Source: Burkholderia sp. FERM BP-3421
GTDB lineage: Bacteria; Pseudomonadota; Gammaproteobacteria; Burkholderiales; Burkholderiaceae
Length of the DNA: 64,000 nt
Direction: 5' to 3'
Assembly (NCBI RefSeq): GCF_028657905.1
Contig: NZ_CP117781.1
Location: forward strand, 2,852,001-2,916,000
The notes under the pieces were generated by a model, which did no database searches, had not been told where the DNA came from, and saw nothing but the letters and a program-made list of their open reading frames with translations. Positions within the stretch are counted from its first letter, which is position 1. Each line of letters opens with the position of its first letter. Below are positions 25,261 to 34,050 of the stretch, in pieces. The translations under genes and the position numbers were made by a program.

Positions 25261-26805
25261 TTACGCCACGGTCTCGGTATTCGCCGGCACGCGCGTGCGC
25301 CGCACGCCGTCCACGCCGTTGCCTTCAAGCCACGGCGCGATCTCCATGTCCTCGTACTTCACGAAGCGGCTCTTGTTGACGAGCCGATAACCGAGCCACA
25401 CGACCAGGAACAGCGGGATGCCGATATAAGTCGCCGTCACGCCGATCCAGTCGATCTTGTTCGACAGGAACGCCTGATAGTCCTGGCCGAACGCGATCAC
25501 GATGCACAGCACGAACGCGAAGATCGGCCCATACGGGAACAGCTTCGACTGGTACGGCAGCTGATCGACCGAGTACCCCTGCCGGATGAAGCCCTTGCGG
25601 AACCGATAATGGCTGACCGCGATGCCGAGCCACGCGATGAAGCCGGTCATGCCCGAGGTATTGAGCAGCCACAGATAAACAGTCTTGTCGCCATACAGCG
25701 ACGACAGGAAGCACAGCGCCCCGACCGCGGTGGTCGCATACAGCGCATTGCGCGGCACGCCGCCCGGCGACAGCTTCGCGAACAGCTTCGGCGCGCGGCC
25801 CTCGGTCGCGAGGTTGTACAGCATCCGCGTCGACGCATACATGCCCGAGTTGCCGGCCGACAGCACGGCGGTCAGGATCACCGCATTCATCACGCCCGCC
25901 GCGAACGCGAGGCCCGCGTGACGGAACACCAGCGTGAACGGGCTCACGCCGATATCGGTCACGTCGCTCTTGAGCAGATTGGGATCGGTATAGGGAATCA
26001 GCATGCCGATCACGAAGATCGCCAGCACGTAGAACAGCAGGATCCGCCAGAACACCTGGCGCACCGCGCGCGGAATCGTCGTGCGCGGATTCTCCGATTC
26101 GCCCGCCGCGACCCCGATCAGCTCGGTGCCCTGGAACGAAAAGCCCGCGATCATCGCGACGCCCATCATCGCGGGCAGGCCGCCCGCGAACGGCGCGTCG
26201 CCGATCGTGAAGTTATGCCAGCCCGTGTTGGCCCCGCCCTTCAGGATGCCGACGATCATCAGCAAGCCGATGCCGATGAACGCGACCACCGTGACGACCT
26301 TGATCAGCGCGAACCAGTACTCGGCCTCGCCGAAACCGCGCACCGTCAGCACGTTGAGCAGGAACATCACGGCGAGGAACAGCGCGCTCCACCACACCCC
26401 CGGCACATCGGGAAACCAGTAGTGCATCACGAGCTGCGCGGCCACCAGCTCGACCGCGATCGTCACGGCCCAGTTGTACCAATAGTTCCAGCCGAGCGCG
26501 AAACCAAAGCCCTCTTCGACGTATTTCGCGCCGTAGGTCGAGAACGAGCCGGACACGGGCATCAGCGCGGCCATCTCGCCGAGGCTCATCATCAGGCAAT
26601 AAACCATCAGCCCGATCAGCAGGTAGGCGAGCATCGCCCCGCCCGGGCCGGCCTGCGAGATCGACGCGCCGGACGCGACGAACAGGCCGGTGCCGATCGA
26701 GCCGCCGATCGCGATCATCGTCAGGTGACGGGCTTTCAGACTGCGGTGGAGCTTGGGTTGAGTCGAGGATGAAGTAGGACTGTCGGAATTCGGGTGTGCT
26801 GGCAT
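25261..26805 (-). CDS. lysP: Amino acid permease, LysP-like
   Basis: A 514-residue APC-superfamily transporter with 12 expected helices. The N-terminus PKLHRSLKARHLTMIAIGGS, then IGTGLFVASGASISQAGPGG, and the GFSFQGTELIGVAAGESENP segment closely follow lysine-specific permeases of the AAT family. It would import lysine with protons across the inner membrane. The start at 26805 has no strong ribosome site but keeps the normal hydrophilic N-terminal tail. A strong terminator follows. The symbol rests on overall likeness; related permeases carry other basic amino acids. Confidence 0.82.
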   Translation of the reverse strand: MPAHPNSDSPTSSSTQPKLHRSLKARHLTMIAIGGSIGTGLFVASGASISQAGPGGAMLAYLLIGLMVYCLMMSLGEMAALMPVSGSFSTYGAKYVEEGFGFALGWNYWYNWAVTIAVELVAAQLVMHYWFPDVPGVWWSALFLAVMFLLNVLTVRGFGEAEYWFALIKVVTVVAFIGIGLLMIVGILKGGANTGWHNFTIGDAPFAGGLPAMMGVAMIAGFSFQGTELIGVAAGESENPRTTIPRAVRQVFWRILLFYVLAIFVIGMLIPYTDPNLLKSDVTDIGVSPFTLVFRHAGLAFAAGVMNAVILTAVLSAGNSGMYASTRMLYNLATEGRAPKLFAKLSPGGVPRNALYATTAVGALCFLSSLYGDKTVYLWLLNTSGMTGFIAWLGIAVSHYRFRKGFIRQGYSVDQLPYQSKLFPYGPIFAFVLCIVIAFGQDYQAFLSNKIDWIGVTATYIGIPLFLVVWLGYRLVNKSRFVKYEDMEIAPWLEGNGVDGVRRTRVPANTETVA

Positions 26806-27061
26806 AACTGGCGTGCAAGGAGCGGGCGACGCATGAATGCATCGCTTCGGGTCGCTCCGGGATTCGATGTGTCCCCGGAATGGATGGCGGCACGTCAGCC
26901 GGAAATGGTACGGGCGGCCGCGCCGATTGCATTTTTTTGCGCAGCGCGGATTCTACCCGATTCGTCCGACGGGGCGCCGCTGCATTGACCGCCGGTCGGT
27001 CGATTATACAATCATCCGTGCATAGTGGGCGTATCGTGCCGACGGCCGGTGCCGGCCCCCG
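26806..27061. promoter_or_regulatory. Upstream region of the permease gene
   Basis: A gene-free stretch between the permease start and the terminator of the hydrolase gene. It must contain the permease promoter on the minus strand. Short AT-rich patches occur (GATTGCATTTTTTTGC near 26925 and GATTATACAATCATC near 27003), the latter a small imperfect inverted repeat. I see no RNA gene or coding sequence. Confidence 0.3.
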
Positions 27062-27098
27062 AAAAGCGCCCGGGCCCGCCTGACATCGGCGGGCCCGG
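27062..27098 (-). terminator. Hairpin terminator of the metal-dependent hydrolase gene
   Basis: An 11-base-pair perfect stem, CCGGGCCCGCC (27070-27080) with GGCGGGCCCGG (27088-27098) and a 7-base loop, 53 bases beyond the stop at 27151. On the minus strand it is followed by GCGCTTTTC, a short T-run, so it is a moderate intrinsic terminator. Confidence 0.6.
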
Positions 27099-27150
27099 AA
27101 TCGACCTCGGGACGAGGGCGCGGCAGGCCCCGTGACGGCGGATGCGGCGC

Positions 27151-28050
27151 TCAGGCGCCTGCTTGCGGCATCGGATGGAGCGGCACGCGGCGCGGCGCGG
27201 CCTCGGACGCATAGCGCCGGTTGGTCGCGTCAATCGCGGCCAGCAAGCCGTCGAGACGCGCCAGATGCGCGCGGTTGTCGTGGTCCCACGGATGGAAGCC
27301 CGGCCGGAAGTAGCTGAGCCATTCACGCCCGATCAGCGCGAACACGCCCTTGCGCGGCCCGAACAGATAGCCGACCAGCCGGCCAAAGCCGGTGACCTTG
27401 CCGATCCGCCGGCGATGCGCGCTCAACAGATGCAGGTGGAACTCGAACACCGTGCCCCAGAACAGCACGCTCGTGAACAACATCGCGCCGGTGCGGATCA
27501 GGTAGCGCTTGAGCCCCGGCTTCATCACGGCAAGCCACACGTCGTACGCGACGGACTTGTGCTCGGTTTCCTCGAGCGCGTGCCATTGCCACATCTGCAC
27601 GTAGCCGTCGACCGAGCCCTCGGCGAGCGTCACCCGCTTCGCGAGCAGCAGGTCCGCGAACATCGCCGTGTAGTGCTCGAGCGCGATCGTGATCGCGAGT
27701 TGCATCGAGTGCGGCAACACCTTCTTCATCCAGCCGAGCACCGCCCACAGCCGCGCGTCGATCTTGTGCGCGGGCAGGCCCGCCGCCTGCAGCAGGTCGT
27801 TGTACTCGACGTGCTCGCGGGTATGCATCGCCTCCTGGCCGATGAAGCCGACGATTTCCTGCTTCAGTTCCGGATCGTCGATCCGGTCGCGGTAATTGCG
27901 CACCGAATCCATGAAGAAGCGCTCGCCCGCCGGGAACAGCAGCGACAGCGCGTTGTACAGATGCGTGGTGGCGACGCCCTCCCCATGCCAGTCGCAGGCG
28001 CGATCCGGCGGCAGGGCAAAACGGACGTCACGGCGTACGATCGAAGTCAT
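27151..28050 (-). CDS. Predicted metal-dependent hydrolase (PF10118 type)
   Basis: A 299-residue helical protein. The family's His/Glu signature is present: EIVGFIGQEAMHTREHVEYN near residue 65, and MWQWHALEETEHKSVAYDVW near residue 150, which together look like a di-iron-type ligand set. A hydrophobic segment (LIRTGAMLFTSVLFWGTVFE) near residue 185 suggests membrane association. The family is widespread in proteobacteria and has no defined substrate. It is a single-gene unit with its own terminator. Confidence 0.83.
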   Translation of the reverse strand: MTSIVRRDVRFALPPDRACDWHGEGVATTHLYNALSLLFPAGERFFMDSVRNYRDRIDDPELKQEIVGFIGQEAMHTREHVEYNDLLQAAGLPAHKIDARLWAVLGWMKKVLPHSMQLAITIALEHYTAMFADLLLAKRVTLAEGSVDGYVQMWQWHALEETEHKSVAYDVWLAVMKPGLKRYLIRTGAMLFTSVLFWGTVFEFHLHLLSAHRRRIGKVTGFGRLVGYLFGPRKGVFALIGREWLSYFRPGFHPWDHDNRAHLARLDGLLAAIDATNRRYASEAAPRRVPLHPMPQAGA

Positions 28051-28212
28051 TGGATGTCTCCCGGTCGTCCCGGGGTGCCGCCCACGGCGCGCCGGACTGC
28101 GTCACGGCGGCGCGAAAATGGGGAACGGTCACCCGGGCAATCAAGTCATCATAAACAGTTACATTGATCGATGTCATGATAGAACCGGAACGTCCAGGAT
28201 GCAAGGATCGGT

Positions 28213-28653
28213 TCAGCCGCCGCCGTCGGGAGACGCCAGCAACAGGTAGTCGCCGTCATCGGCCGTGCCCGCGCCGACCTCCACGAAGCCGCATGCGCGA
28301 TAGAACGCCAGCGCACGCAGATTGCGGGTCAGGCACTTGAGGCGATAGCGCGTCGCCGGCCAGCCCGGCAGCGCCTGCAGCAGCGCGCGGCCGACGCCGT
28401 CGCGCAGGCGCGCCGGATCGACATAGAGGTGGTGCAGGAAATGCTCGGGCATCCACACCGACGCGAAACCGACCAGTTGGCCGCTCGCGCCGACCGCCAC
28501 CCACTGCGCCTCGCCGCGCGTCTGCGCCTCGAAGTCCGCGAGCGCGAAGATCTCGGGCGGTTCCCAGGAGAATGCGGCGCGGCGCGAACGCAGGAACAGG
28601 TCGCGCAAGGCAGGCAAATCGGCGGCGGTTGCGCCGCGTACGTGAAGCGTCAT
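28213..28653 (-). CDS. GNAT family N-acetyltransferase
   Basis: A 146-residue acetyltransferase starting MTLHVRGATAADLPALRDLF. Motif A is LHHLYVDPARLRDGVGRALL, with the acetyl-CoA loop somewhat degenerate (R-L-R-D-G-V-G), followed by KCLTRNLRALAFYRACGFVE. The start at 28653 has a GGAGA site on the minus strand; the frame runs open further upstream without family similarity. The acceptor substrate is unknown. It is divergent from the thioesterase gene. Confidence 0.82.
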   Translation of the reverse strand: MTLHVRGATAADLPALRDLFLRSRRAAFSWEPPEIFALADFEAQTRGEAQWVAVGASGQLVGFASVWMPEHFLHHLYVDPARLRDGVGRALLQALPGWPATRYRLKCLTRNLRALAFYRACGFVEVGAGTADDGDYLLLASPDGGG

Positions 28654-28869
28654 GTCGGCGGGTCTCCGTTTTTTTACGGTCCGATTCCGCTCGGTGTGGC
28701 GGACCGAACAAAGCGATGCGTGAATTCCGCGCGCGCGTGCCGCATAATCTGCTGCGCATTCCAGAAAGCACCTCGGCGCATCTGGCGGGACCTTCGCGCG
28801 CAGCGCGGCCCGCCATTTGAACACATGACAACACACTGACCTGCCTCCGCTGACCCGGAGCCGCCGCGC

Positions 28870-29667
28870 ATGGCCTCGCTACCCGACACGATCACGATTC
28901 CCTCCCGCCGCGACGCGGCCCGCCACCGGCTGCTGGTGTTTCATCACGCCTGCGGCGCGGCGACTAACTACCATCGCTGGGCGATGGGTTTCCCCGCCGA
29001 TACCGAAGTCTGGCTCATCGACCTGCCCGGCCGCGGCAAGACCATGCGCCAGCGGCCCGTCGACACGGTGCCGGCCATGATCGCCCACCTGCGTTCGCTG
29101 GCGCCGTTCCTGCCGCGCGACTATGCCGTGTTCGGTCACAGCATGGGCGCGCTCGTCGCGTACTGCTTCGCACACGACATGACGCAGCTCGGCCGGCCGC
29201 CGCTGTGGCTCGGCGCCTCCGGCGCGGACGCGCCGTTCTACCCGGAACGCGGCCGCCGCCGCGCGAATGCGCCGGTCCACCTGCGCAGCGATCCGGAGAT
29301 CATCGATTACCTGGTCACGCTCGGCGGCACGCCGCGCGAACTGGCCGAGCACCGGGAGCTGAAGGAGATGCTGCTGACGCTCGCGAAAGCCGATTTCCGC
29401 ATCGTGGAGGCGGGCTTCCCGCTGCCGTCGGCGACGCCGCAGCCGTTCCCGGTCGCGGTGTTCTCGGGCCGCCACGACCCGGTGGTGAGCGCGGCGGGCC
29501 TGCACGACTGGACCCGCGGCTCGCAACACCCGGTCACCTTCCATGATTTCGACGGCGGCCACTTCTACCTGTTCGACCAGGCGGCGGCCGTGCAGCACAC
29601 GATCGGCCGCGCGCTCGACGACGCGCACCGCGCGCGCACGGCCGCGGCGCTGCCGTCGCAACCGTAG
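28870..29667 (+). CDS. Type II (GrsT-like) thioesterase, orphan
   Basis: A 265-residue alpha/beta hydrolase. RLLVFHHACGAATNYHRWAM at residue 20, the nucleophile elbow AVFGHSMGALVAYCFAHDM, the lid PELxEHRELKEMLLTLAKAD-like region, PVAVFSGRHDPVV (Asp) and FDGGHFYLFDQ (His) are those of editing thioesterases that clear misprimed carrier proteins in nonribosomal peptide or polyketide assembly lines. No such assembly line is in the window, so its partner is elsewhere or it acts alone. Confidence 0.8.
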   Translation: MASLPDTITIPSRRDAARHRLLVFHHACGAATNYHRWAMGFPADTEVWLIDLPGRGKTMRQRPVDTVPAMIAHLRSLAPFLPRDYAVFGHSMGALVAYCFAHDMTQLGRPPLWLGASGADAPFYPERGRRRANAPVHLRSDPEIIDYLVTLGGTPRELAEHRELKEMLLTLAKADFRIVEAGFPLPSATPQPFPVAVFSGRHDPVVSAAGLHDWTRGSQHPVTFHDFDGGHFYLFDQAAAVQHTIGRALDDAHRARTAAALPSQP

Positions 29668-29796
29668 CGCGGCGGCGGCGGCTTGCGCGCATCGCGCCGG
29701 GTTTCGCGCGGCGTCCCGCCGCGCGAAACCCGCTCACCGACCACGCGGCCGCCCCCGGCATGACCGGCGGCGGCCCTCTCCGCCCCGCCCGCGCCG

Positions 29797-30210
29797 CCGA
29801 TCCATCCGGGCGAACTCGACCACCTCCGCCGGATTGAATCGCCACGCGAAAACCGCTGGAAGGACGGCACGCACGCGCCTCTGCAGCAAGGAACGCAGGA
29901 TCTCGAACGGATGGTGATGACCGAAGCCGGTGATGCGGCGATCGGCGACTGCCTCCGGGCAATCCACGACGGCGCGGCGCTGCTCGCGTCGATCCATGTC
30001 CGGCCCGAGCGGCGCGGCCCGGGTATCGGCCGGTGAATGCCGGAACGGTTCGCCGCCGACGCCCGCGCGCAAGGTCCGGCCCGGCTCGCGTTCGGCGCGA
30101 AACCGGACACCGCCACGCGCCGCCTGCACGAGCAGGCGGGCTTCACGCTCGCGCACGACGCCGGCGGCGGCCCGCATGACATGCGTGCGGCCCGCGCGCC
30201 GAGCCGCTAG
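29797..30210 (+). pseudogene. GNAT acetyltransferase relic with in-frame stop
   Basis: One continuous frame reads PIHPGELDHLRRIESPRENR near the start, then LASIHVRPERRGPGIGR, a TGA at 30034-30036, and after it MPERFAADARAQGPARLAF, ending HEQAGFTLAHDAGGG and TAG at 30208. The parts on both sides of the TGA follow GNAT motif A and the C-terminal FY/HExxGF-like segment, so this was an acetyltransferase gene now cut by a stop in motif A. No convincing start codon or ribosome site remains. Exact left limit is uncertain. Confidence 0.6.
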
Positions 30211-31262
30211 TAGTCGTACACGTGCTCGGCGACGAGCCCGAGCGCGGGCGCGCCGGCCAGGAATGCCGACAGGTCGCGGACCGGCACCAGCACGCCGAGC
30301 CGCCGCATGCCGGCGGGGTCCGTCAGCGGCTGCTCGAACAGCACCCGCCCCTGGCCGGCCGGCAGCGCCGCGTCGCGCGGCGCCCACACGGTGACGAGGA
30401 TGATCGAGTCGTTGCCCGCGATGTCGACGAACCGGACGCCCCGCCGCGCGAGCGTGGTGGCCGCGAGCCGGAAATCGAAATAGCGCGGCAGCGACAGCAG
30501 CGCGCGGCCGTCCGGCCAGCGCTTCAGCACCTCGACCCGCGGCGGCAGCGCGCCCTCGGGCGGCAGCCGGTCGACCACGACGTCGGTCGTCATCAGCGCG
30601 GGCGTATATGCGGCGCGCGTCGCCTTCTCGATCAGCTTGCCGTATACGGCCTTCACCGCGTACTCGGACGTCAGCGCATAGCGCCGCTCCCACTTGCGCA
30701 CGATCCCCGGCCCCCACAGCGGCACGTCGGTCCACAAGTGACGCAGGCGCGCCGTGAAGTCGAACAGGTACCAGGGCTCCTGGCGGATGAAATCGACGTA
30801 TTCCTGCGCGGCCTGCGCGCCGTAGCGATCCTCATCGGTCAACCGCTCGCCGCCGAGCAGCCAGCTCGCGCGGCCGACCGTGTTCTCGTACAGCGAACGC
30901 AGCGCATACTCGACCGTGGTGCTCGTCGCGATCACCCAGATCATCACGTGATAGCCGCCATTCAGCGGATAGCGGTCGCGCATCTGCTCGGCCGTCACGT
31001 CCGCATAGCCGGACCACAGCTGCGCGACCTGAGCGAGGAACGGGAACGCGTGCGACGGCGCGCGCCGCACGATCCGCGCGTACTCGGCCGGGCTGTGCAC
31101 GAGATACCACTCCGGAAACGTCAGCAGCGTCTGCTCGGCGCCGCGCCGCGCCTCGGGCGGCACCAGGCTGTCGCCGGAAGCCGCGCCGGGTGCGGCCGGC
31201 ACGCCCGCGCCCGCGCTCGCGAGGCACAACGCCGCGATGGCCTGCCTGAACCAGCGCGTCAT
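30207..31262 (-). CDS. Conserved exported hypothetical protein, 351 aa
   Basis: A 351-residue protein with a signal peptide (MTRWFRQAIAALCLASAGAG, cleavage near PAAPG). The mature part is rich in aromatic residues: EQTLLTFPEWYLVHSPAEYA, QVAQLWSGYADVTAEQMRDR, GGYHVMIWVIATSTTVEYAL, and RPRYFDF-like motifs near the C-terminus (LSLPRYFDFRLAATTLARRG). I do not know a function. The ATG overlaps the stop of the oxidase-methyltransferase fusion gene (ATGA), so it is third in that operon. It may act on the same product in the periplasm. Confidence 0.8.
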   Translation of the reverse strand: MTRWFRQAIAALCLASAGAGVPAAPGAASGDSLVPPEARRGAEQTLLTFPEWYLVHSPAEYARIVRRAPSHAFPFLAQVAQLWSGYADVTAEQMRDRYPLNGGYHVMIWVIATSTTVEYALRSLYENTVGRASWLLGGERLTDEDRYGAQAAQEYVDFIRQEPWYLFDFTARLRHLWTDVPLWGPGIVRKWERRYALTSEYAVKAVYGKLIEKATRAAYTPALMTTDVVVDRLPPEGALPPRVEVLKRWPDGRALLSLPRYFDFRLAATTLARRGVRFVDIAGNDSIILVTVWAPRDAALPAGQGRVLFEQPLTDPAGMRRLGVLVPVRDLSAFLAGAPALGLVAEHVYDY

Positions 31263-33472
31263 GCCGCGGCCCCCGTGCGCTGGAACGCCATCAGGAGGTT
31301 GTCGGACGGGTCGCCGTCCTGCCGCAGCCGCGCGCCCGTGTGCCGGAAGCCGGCCGCCTCGATCCGGGCGATCCAGGCATCGACGCTCGCGAAGTGCCGC
31401 AGCTCGCGGCGATTGGTCTCCCAGCTCTCGCCGAGGCCGGCGTTGAACACGGTATGCGCGAGCGACACGAACGCATCCATCGCCTCGCTCGTGACGTCGT
31501 GATCGCGCACGATGAAGTAGCCGCCGGGCCGCACGATCTGCGCGATCGAGTCGAGGAACGGCGCGAGCTTGTCGGGCGCCATGTGATGCAGGCCGACGAA
31601 GCAGCTGACGAGATCGGCGCTGGCCGACGGCAGCGCGATCGGCGCGTAGTCGTGCAGCGGCGTGAAGTCGCCGATCCGCCCGATCTGCCCGCGCTCGACG
31701 ATGTCGACGGGCGAGTTGCCCGGCGCGACCTCGTGCACGAGCGTCACGCGGCCGCCGAGCTTCAGGTGCTTGCGCATCGCCTTCACATAGCGGCCCGTCG
31801 TGCCGATCTCGACGTAATCGCGCAGCGCCGCGTCGCCGAGCAGCTGCGCCGCCTGCCGTCCCATCTCGGCCTTCTGCGTCGCGAGCGACGGCAGCGCATG
31901 CGTGAGCATCGCGAGCGGCGGCGTGATCGACTTCAGGCGCGCCTGGACGCCGCGATAGATCGTCTCGTCGTCGGCGTGCTTCGCGGTCTCGTCCTTGATC
32001 AGCGCGTGCAGGCGATCCGCCGGCAACACGTTGAAGATGTTCTGCAGGAACGTATAGAAGCGGTCCGCCTCGCGCTCGCCGCCGTACACCGCCGCGAACA
32101 GCGAGGCGCTCGGCCGCGCCGGCGCGCTCGCCGCGGGCTGCAGCAACGGCGCGTAGTAACGGTCCCACAGCGCGCCGCGCAGCCGGTAGTGCGGATCGAG
32201 TTCGGCCTTCAGCGCGAACATCTCGCGCGCGCGCGGGTACGCGCGATGGAACTGCTCGTGCGTCGCGTGCAGCTGATACGGCAGGTAGTAGGTGCCGCCG
32301 ACCGCGAGCACCGCGTCGATCAACGCGCGGGTCCAGACCGCGACGCGTTCGCGCGCGTTCTCGCGCGTGCGCTGCTTGTAATACAGCACGAACGCGAAGG
32401 TCTCGCCGCGCGCCCACGCCATCAGCGTGCGGTCGTCGCCGAGCGCATGGCGGATCGAGATGTTGACGACGTTGACCTGGTGCCGCGCGAGCACCGCGCC
32501 CATCGTCTGCGCGAACTCGCCGACCGCCTCCGCCGGCACGAAATACTCCTGCAGCACGTAGGTGCGGTCGCGCCGCCCGACGGGCTCCAGCTCGGCGACG
32601 TCGTAGCCGGCTTCATAGTTGCGCCAGTGCACCTTCGTGCCGAGGTGCAGCAGCGGGTCGTACAGATACTCGCGGCGGAACTTGCCGAGCGGCGTCTCGG
32701 TGATCGCCCACAGCAGATACTTGGCCGCGAGGAAGCCGCGCGCGAGCGGCTGCAGGCGCGGCGCGGTGGCGGGCGCGTCGGTCACGGTCCAGCTGACCGC
32801 GCGGCCGCGCGTATAGCGCGGCGGATAGAGATCGAAGTTGTGGAACACCACGTCGCCGTGGCCGCGAATGTTCGCGTCGAACCAGCGCTTGTAGTCGGCG
32901 GTGCGCATCTTGCGGTCGCTGCGCGCGACGCGCGTGTTGGGCACCAGGTCCAGCTCCACCTCGGTGATGACGCCGATCCCGCCGTAACCGCCGATCGCCG
33001 CGTCGAACAGGCGCGGATGCGCGCTGCGCGACGCCTCGACCACCTCGCCGCCGGCCAGCACCAGCGTGATCGCGCGCACCGACAGCACGACCGGCCCGAG
33101 CCCCATGTAGCGGCCGTGCGCATTCACCGACAACGCGCCGCCGACCGTGAAGTTCGCATAGGTCTGCATGATCTTGACGGCGAGGCCGTGCGGATCGACG
33201 AAGCGCTGGATGTCGCACCAGCGGATCCCGGCCTGCACGCGGATCACGGCGACAAGCGGATCGAAGCGCAGCACGCGGTTCATGCGGCGCAGATCGAGGT
33301 GAAGCGTGCCGGGGCTCGCGGTGTGGCCGCCCATGCTGAAATGGCCGCCGCCGATCGACACGGGAAGCTGGGTCCGGACCAGCGCGTCGACCACCTCCTG
33401 CGTGGAAGCGGGCGTGGCGATCGAGAAAACCGGAATCCGGTTGAGCTAGGTAACGTCGTTGACCGTTGGCAT
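31259..33472 (-). pseudogene. FAD-linked oxidase / methyltransferase fusion, early stop codon
   Basis: From the ATG at 33472 the frame encodes MPTVNDVT, then TAG at 33448-33446 (codon 9), then resumes in the same frame as LNRIPVFSIATPASTQEVVD and stays open for 728 codons. The N-terminal half is a PCMH-type FAD-binding domain (QLPVSIGGGHFSMGGHTASP; FTVGGALSVNAHGRYMGLGP) like aldonolactone oxidases; the C-terminal 250 residues are a SAM methyltransferase (DYVEIGTTGRYVKAMRKHLK; ASADLVSCFVGLHHM). Restart at the GTG at 33394 would lose the first FAD-domain strand and lacks a spaced ribosome site. So the gene is probably inactive, unless the TAG is read through. Confidence 0.75.
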
Positions 33473-33480
33473 GTCGCGCA

Positions 33481-33852
33481 TCAGCGGGAAATAGGGACTT
33501 GCAGATAATCGTCGCGGCTCGCCGGATCGGGGCCGAAGCGGTTTTCGTGCGCGGCGCCGCGCTTGAGCAGTTGAACGACGACCCACAGCGGCCCGAGCAC
33601 CGGCACGAGCGCGACCCACAGCGCGGCGCCCGAACGGCCGATATCGTGCAGGCGCTGGATCGACAACGCGAGCGCGGCCCAGATGAACAGCAGCGCGAAC
33701 ACGCCGGCGCCCGCCTCGCCCGCGAAGCGGCCGGCCCACTCGCCGAACGCGGCGCAGAACAGGCCCGCCACGACGAGCCGGGACAGCCAGGTGCTGCGCG
33801 TGATGCGGCCGCGACGCTTGAAGAAAGCGAAAGCCAGTGAAAGTGCGGACAT
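33481..33852 (-). CDS. DUF805 membrane protein
   Basis: A 123-residue inner-membrane protein: SLAFAFFKRRGRITRSTWLS at the start and three to four helices after it, with the family phrase ALSIQRLHDIGRSGAALWVA. DUF805 proteins are small membrane proteins without a known activity. Its stop is 8 bases upstream of the ATG of the oxidase-methyltransferase frame, so it is the first gene of that operon. The AT-rich 198 bases between its start and the esterase gene at 34051 hold a TATAAT at 33912 and must serve both directions. Confidence 0.85.
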   Translation of the reverse strand: MSALSLAFAFFKRRGRITRSTWLSRLVVAGLFCAAFGEWAGRFAGEAGAGVFALLFIWAALALSIQRLHDIGRSGAALWVALVPVLGPLWVVVQLLKRGAAHENRFGPDPASRDDYLQVPISR

Positions 33853-34050
33853 CTTTTAATCCGTATCCCGGTTTGAGTGTTTATCGGGCACTAAACGCGC
33901 AGTGTATTCTCTATAATTAGCCGATACCAAGATAATTTCACGGTAATGGATGGCATTGCATCATTGCTTCAGAAGCTTCACCATTACGCAAAAAACCGCT
34001 GATCGGCACGCCGCATCAGTCGTCGAATATCCCGCATTATCCGAATCCCG

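Noticed and set aside
31340..33508. A 722-codon open frame on the plus strand opposite the oxidase-methyltransferase gene
   Set aside because: Composition typical of antisense frames (Arg, Gln, His, Ala); the minus-strand frame has clear FAD and SAM motifs.
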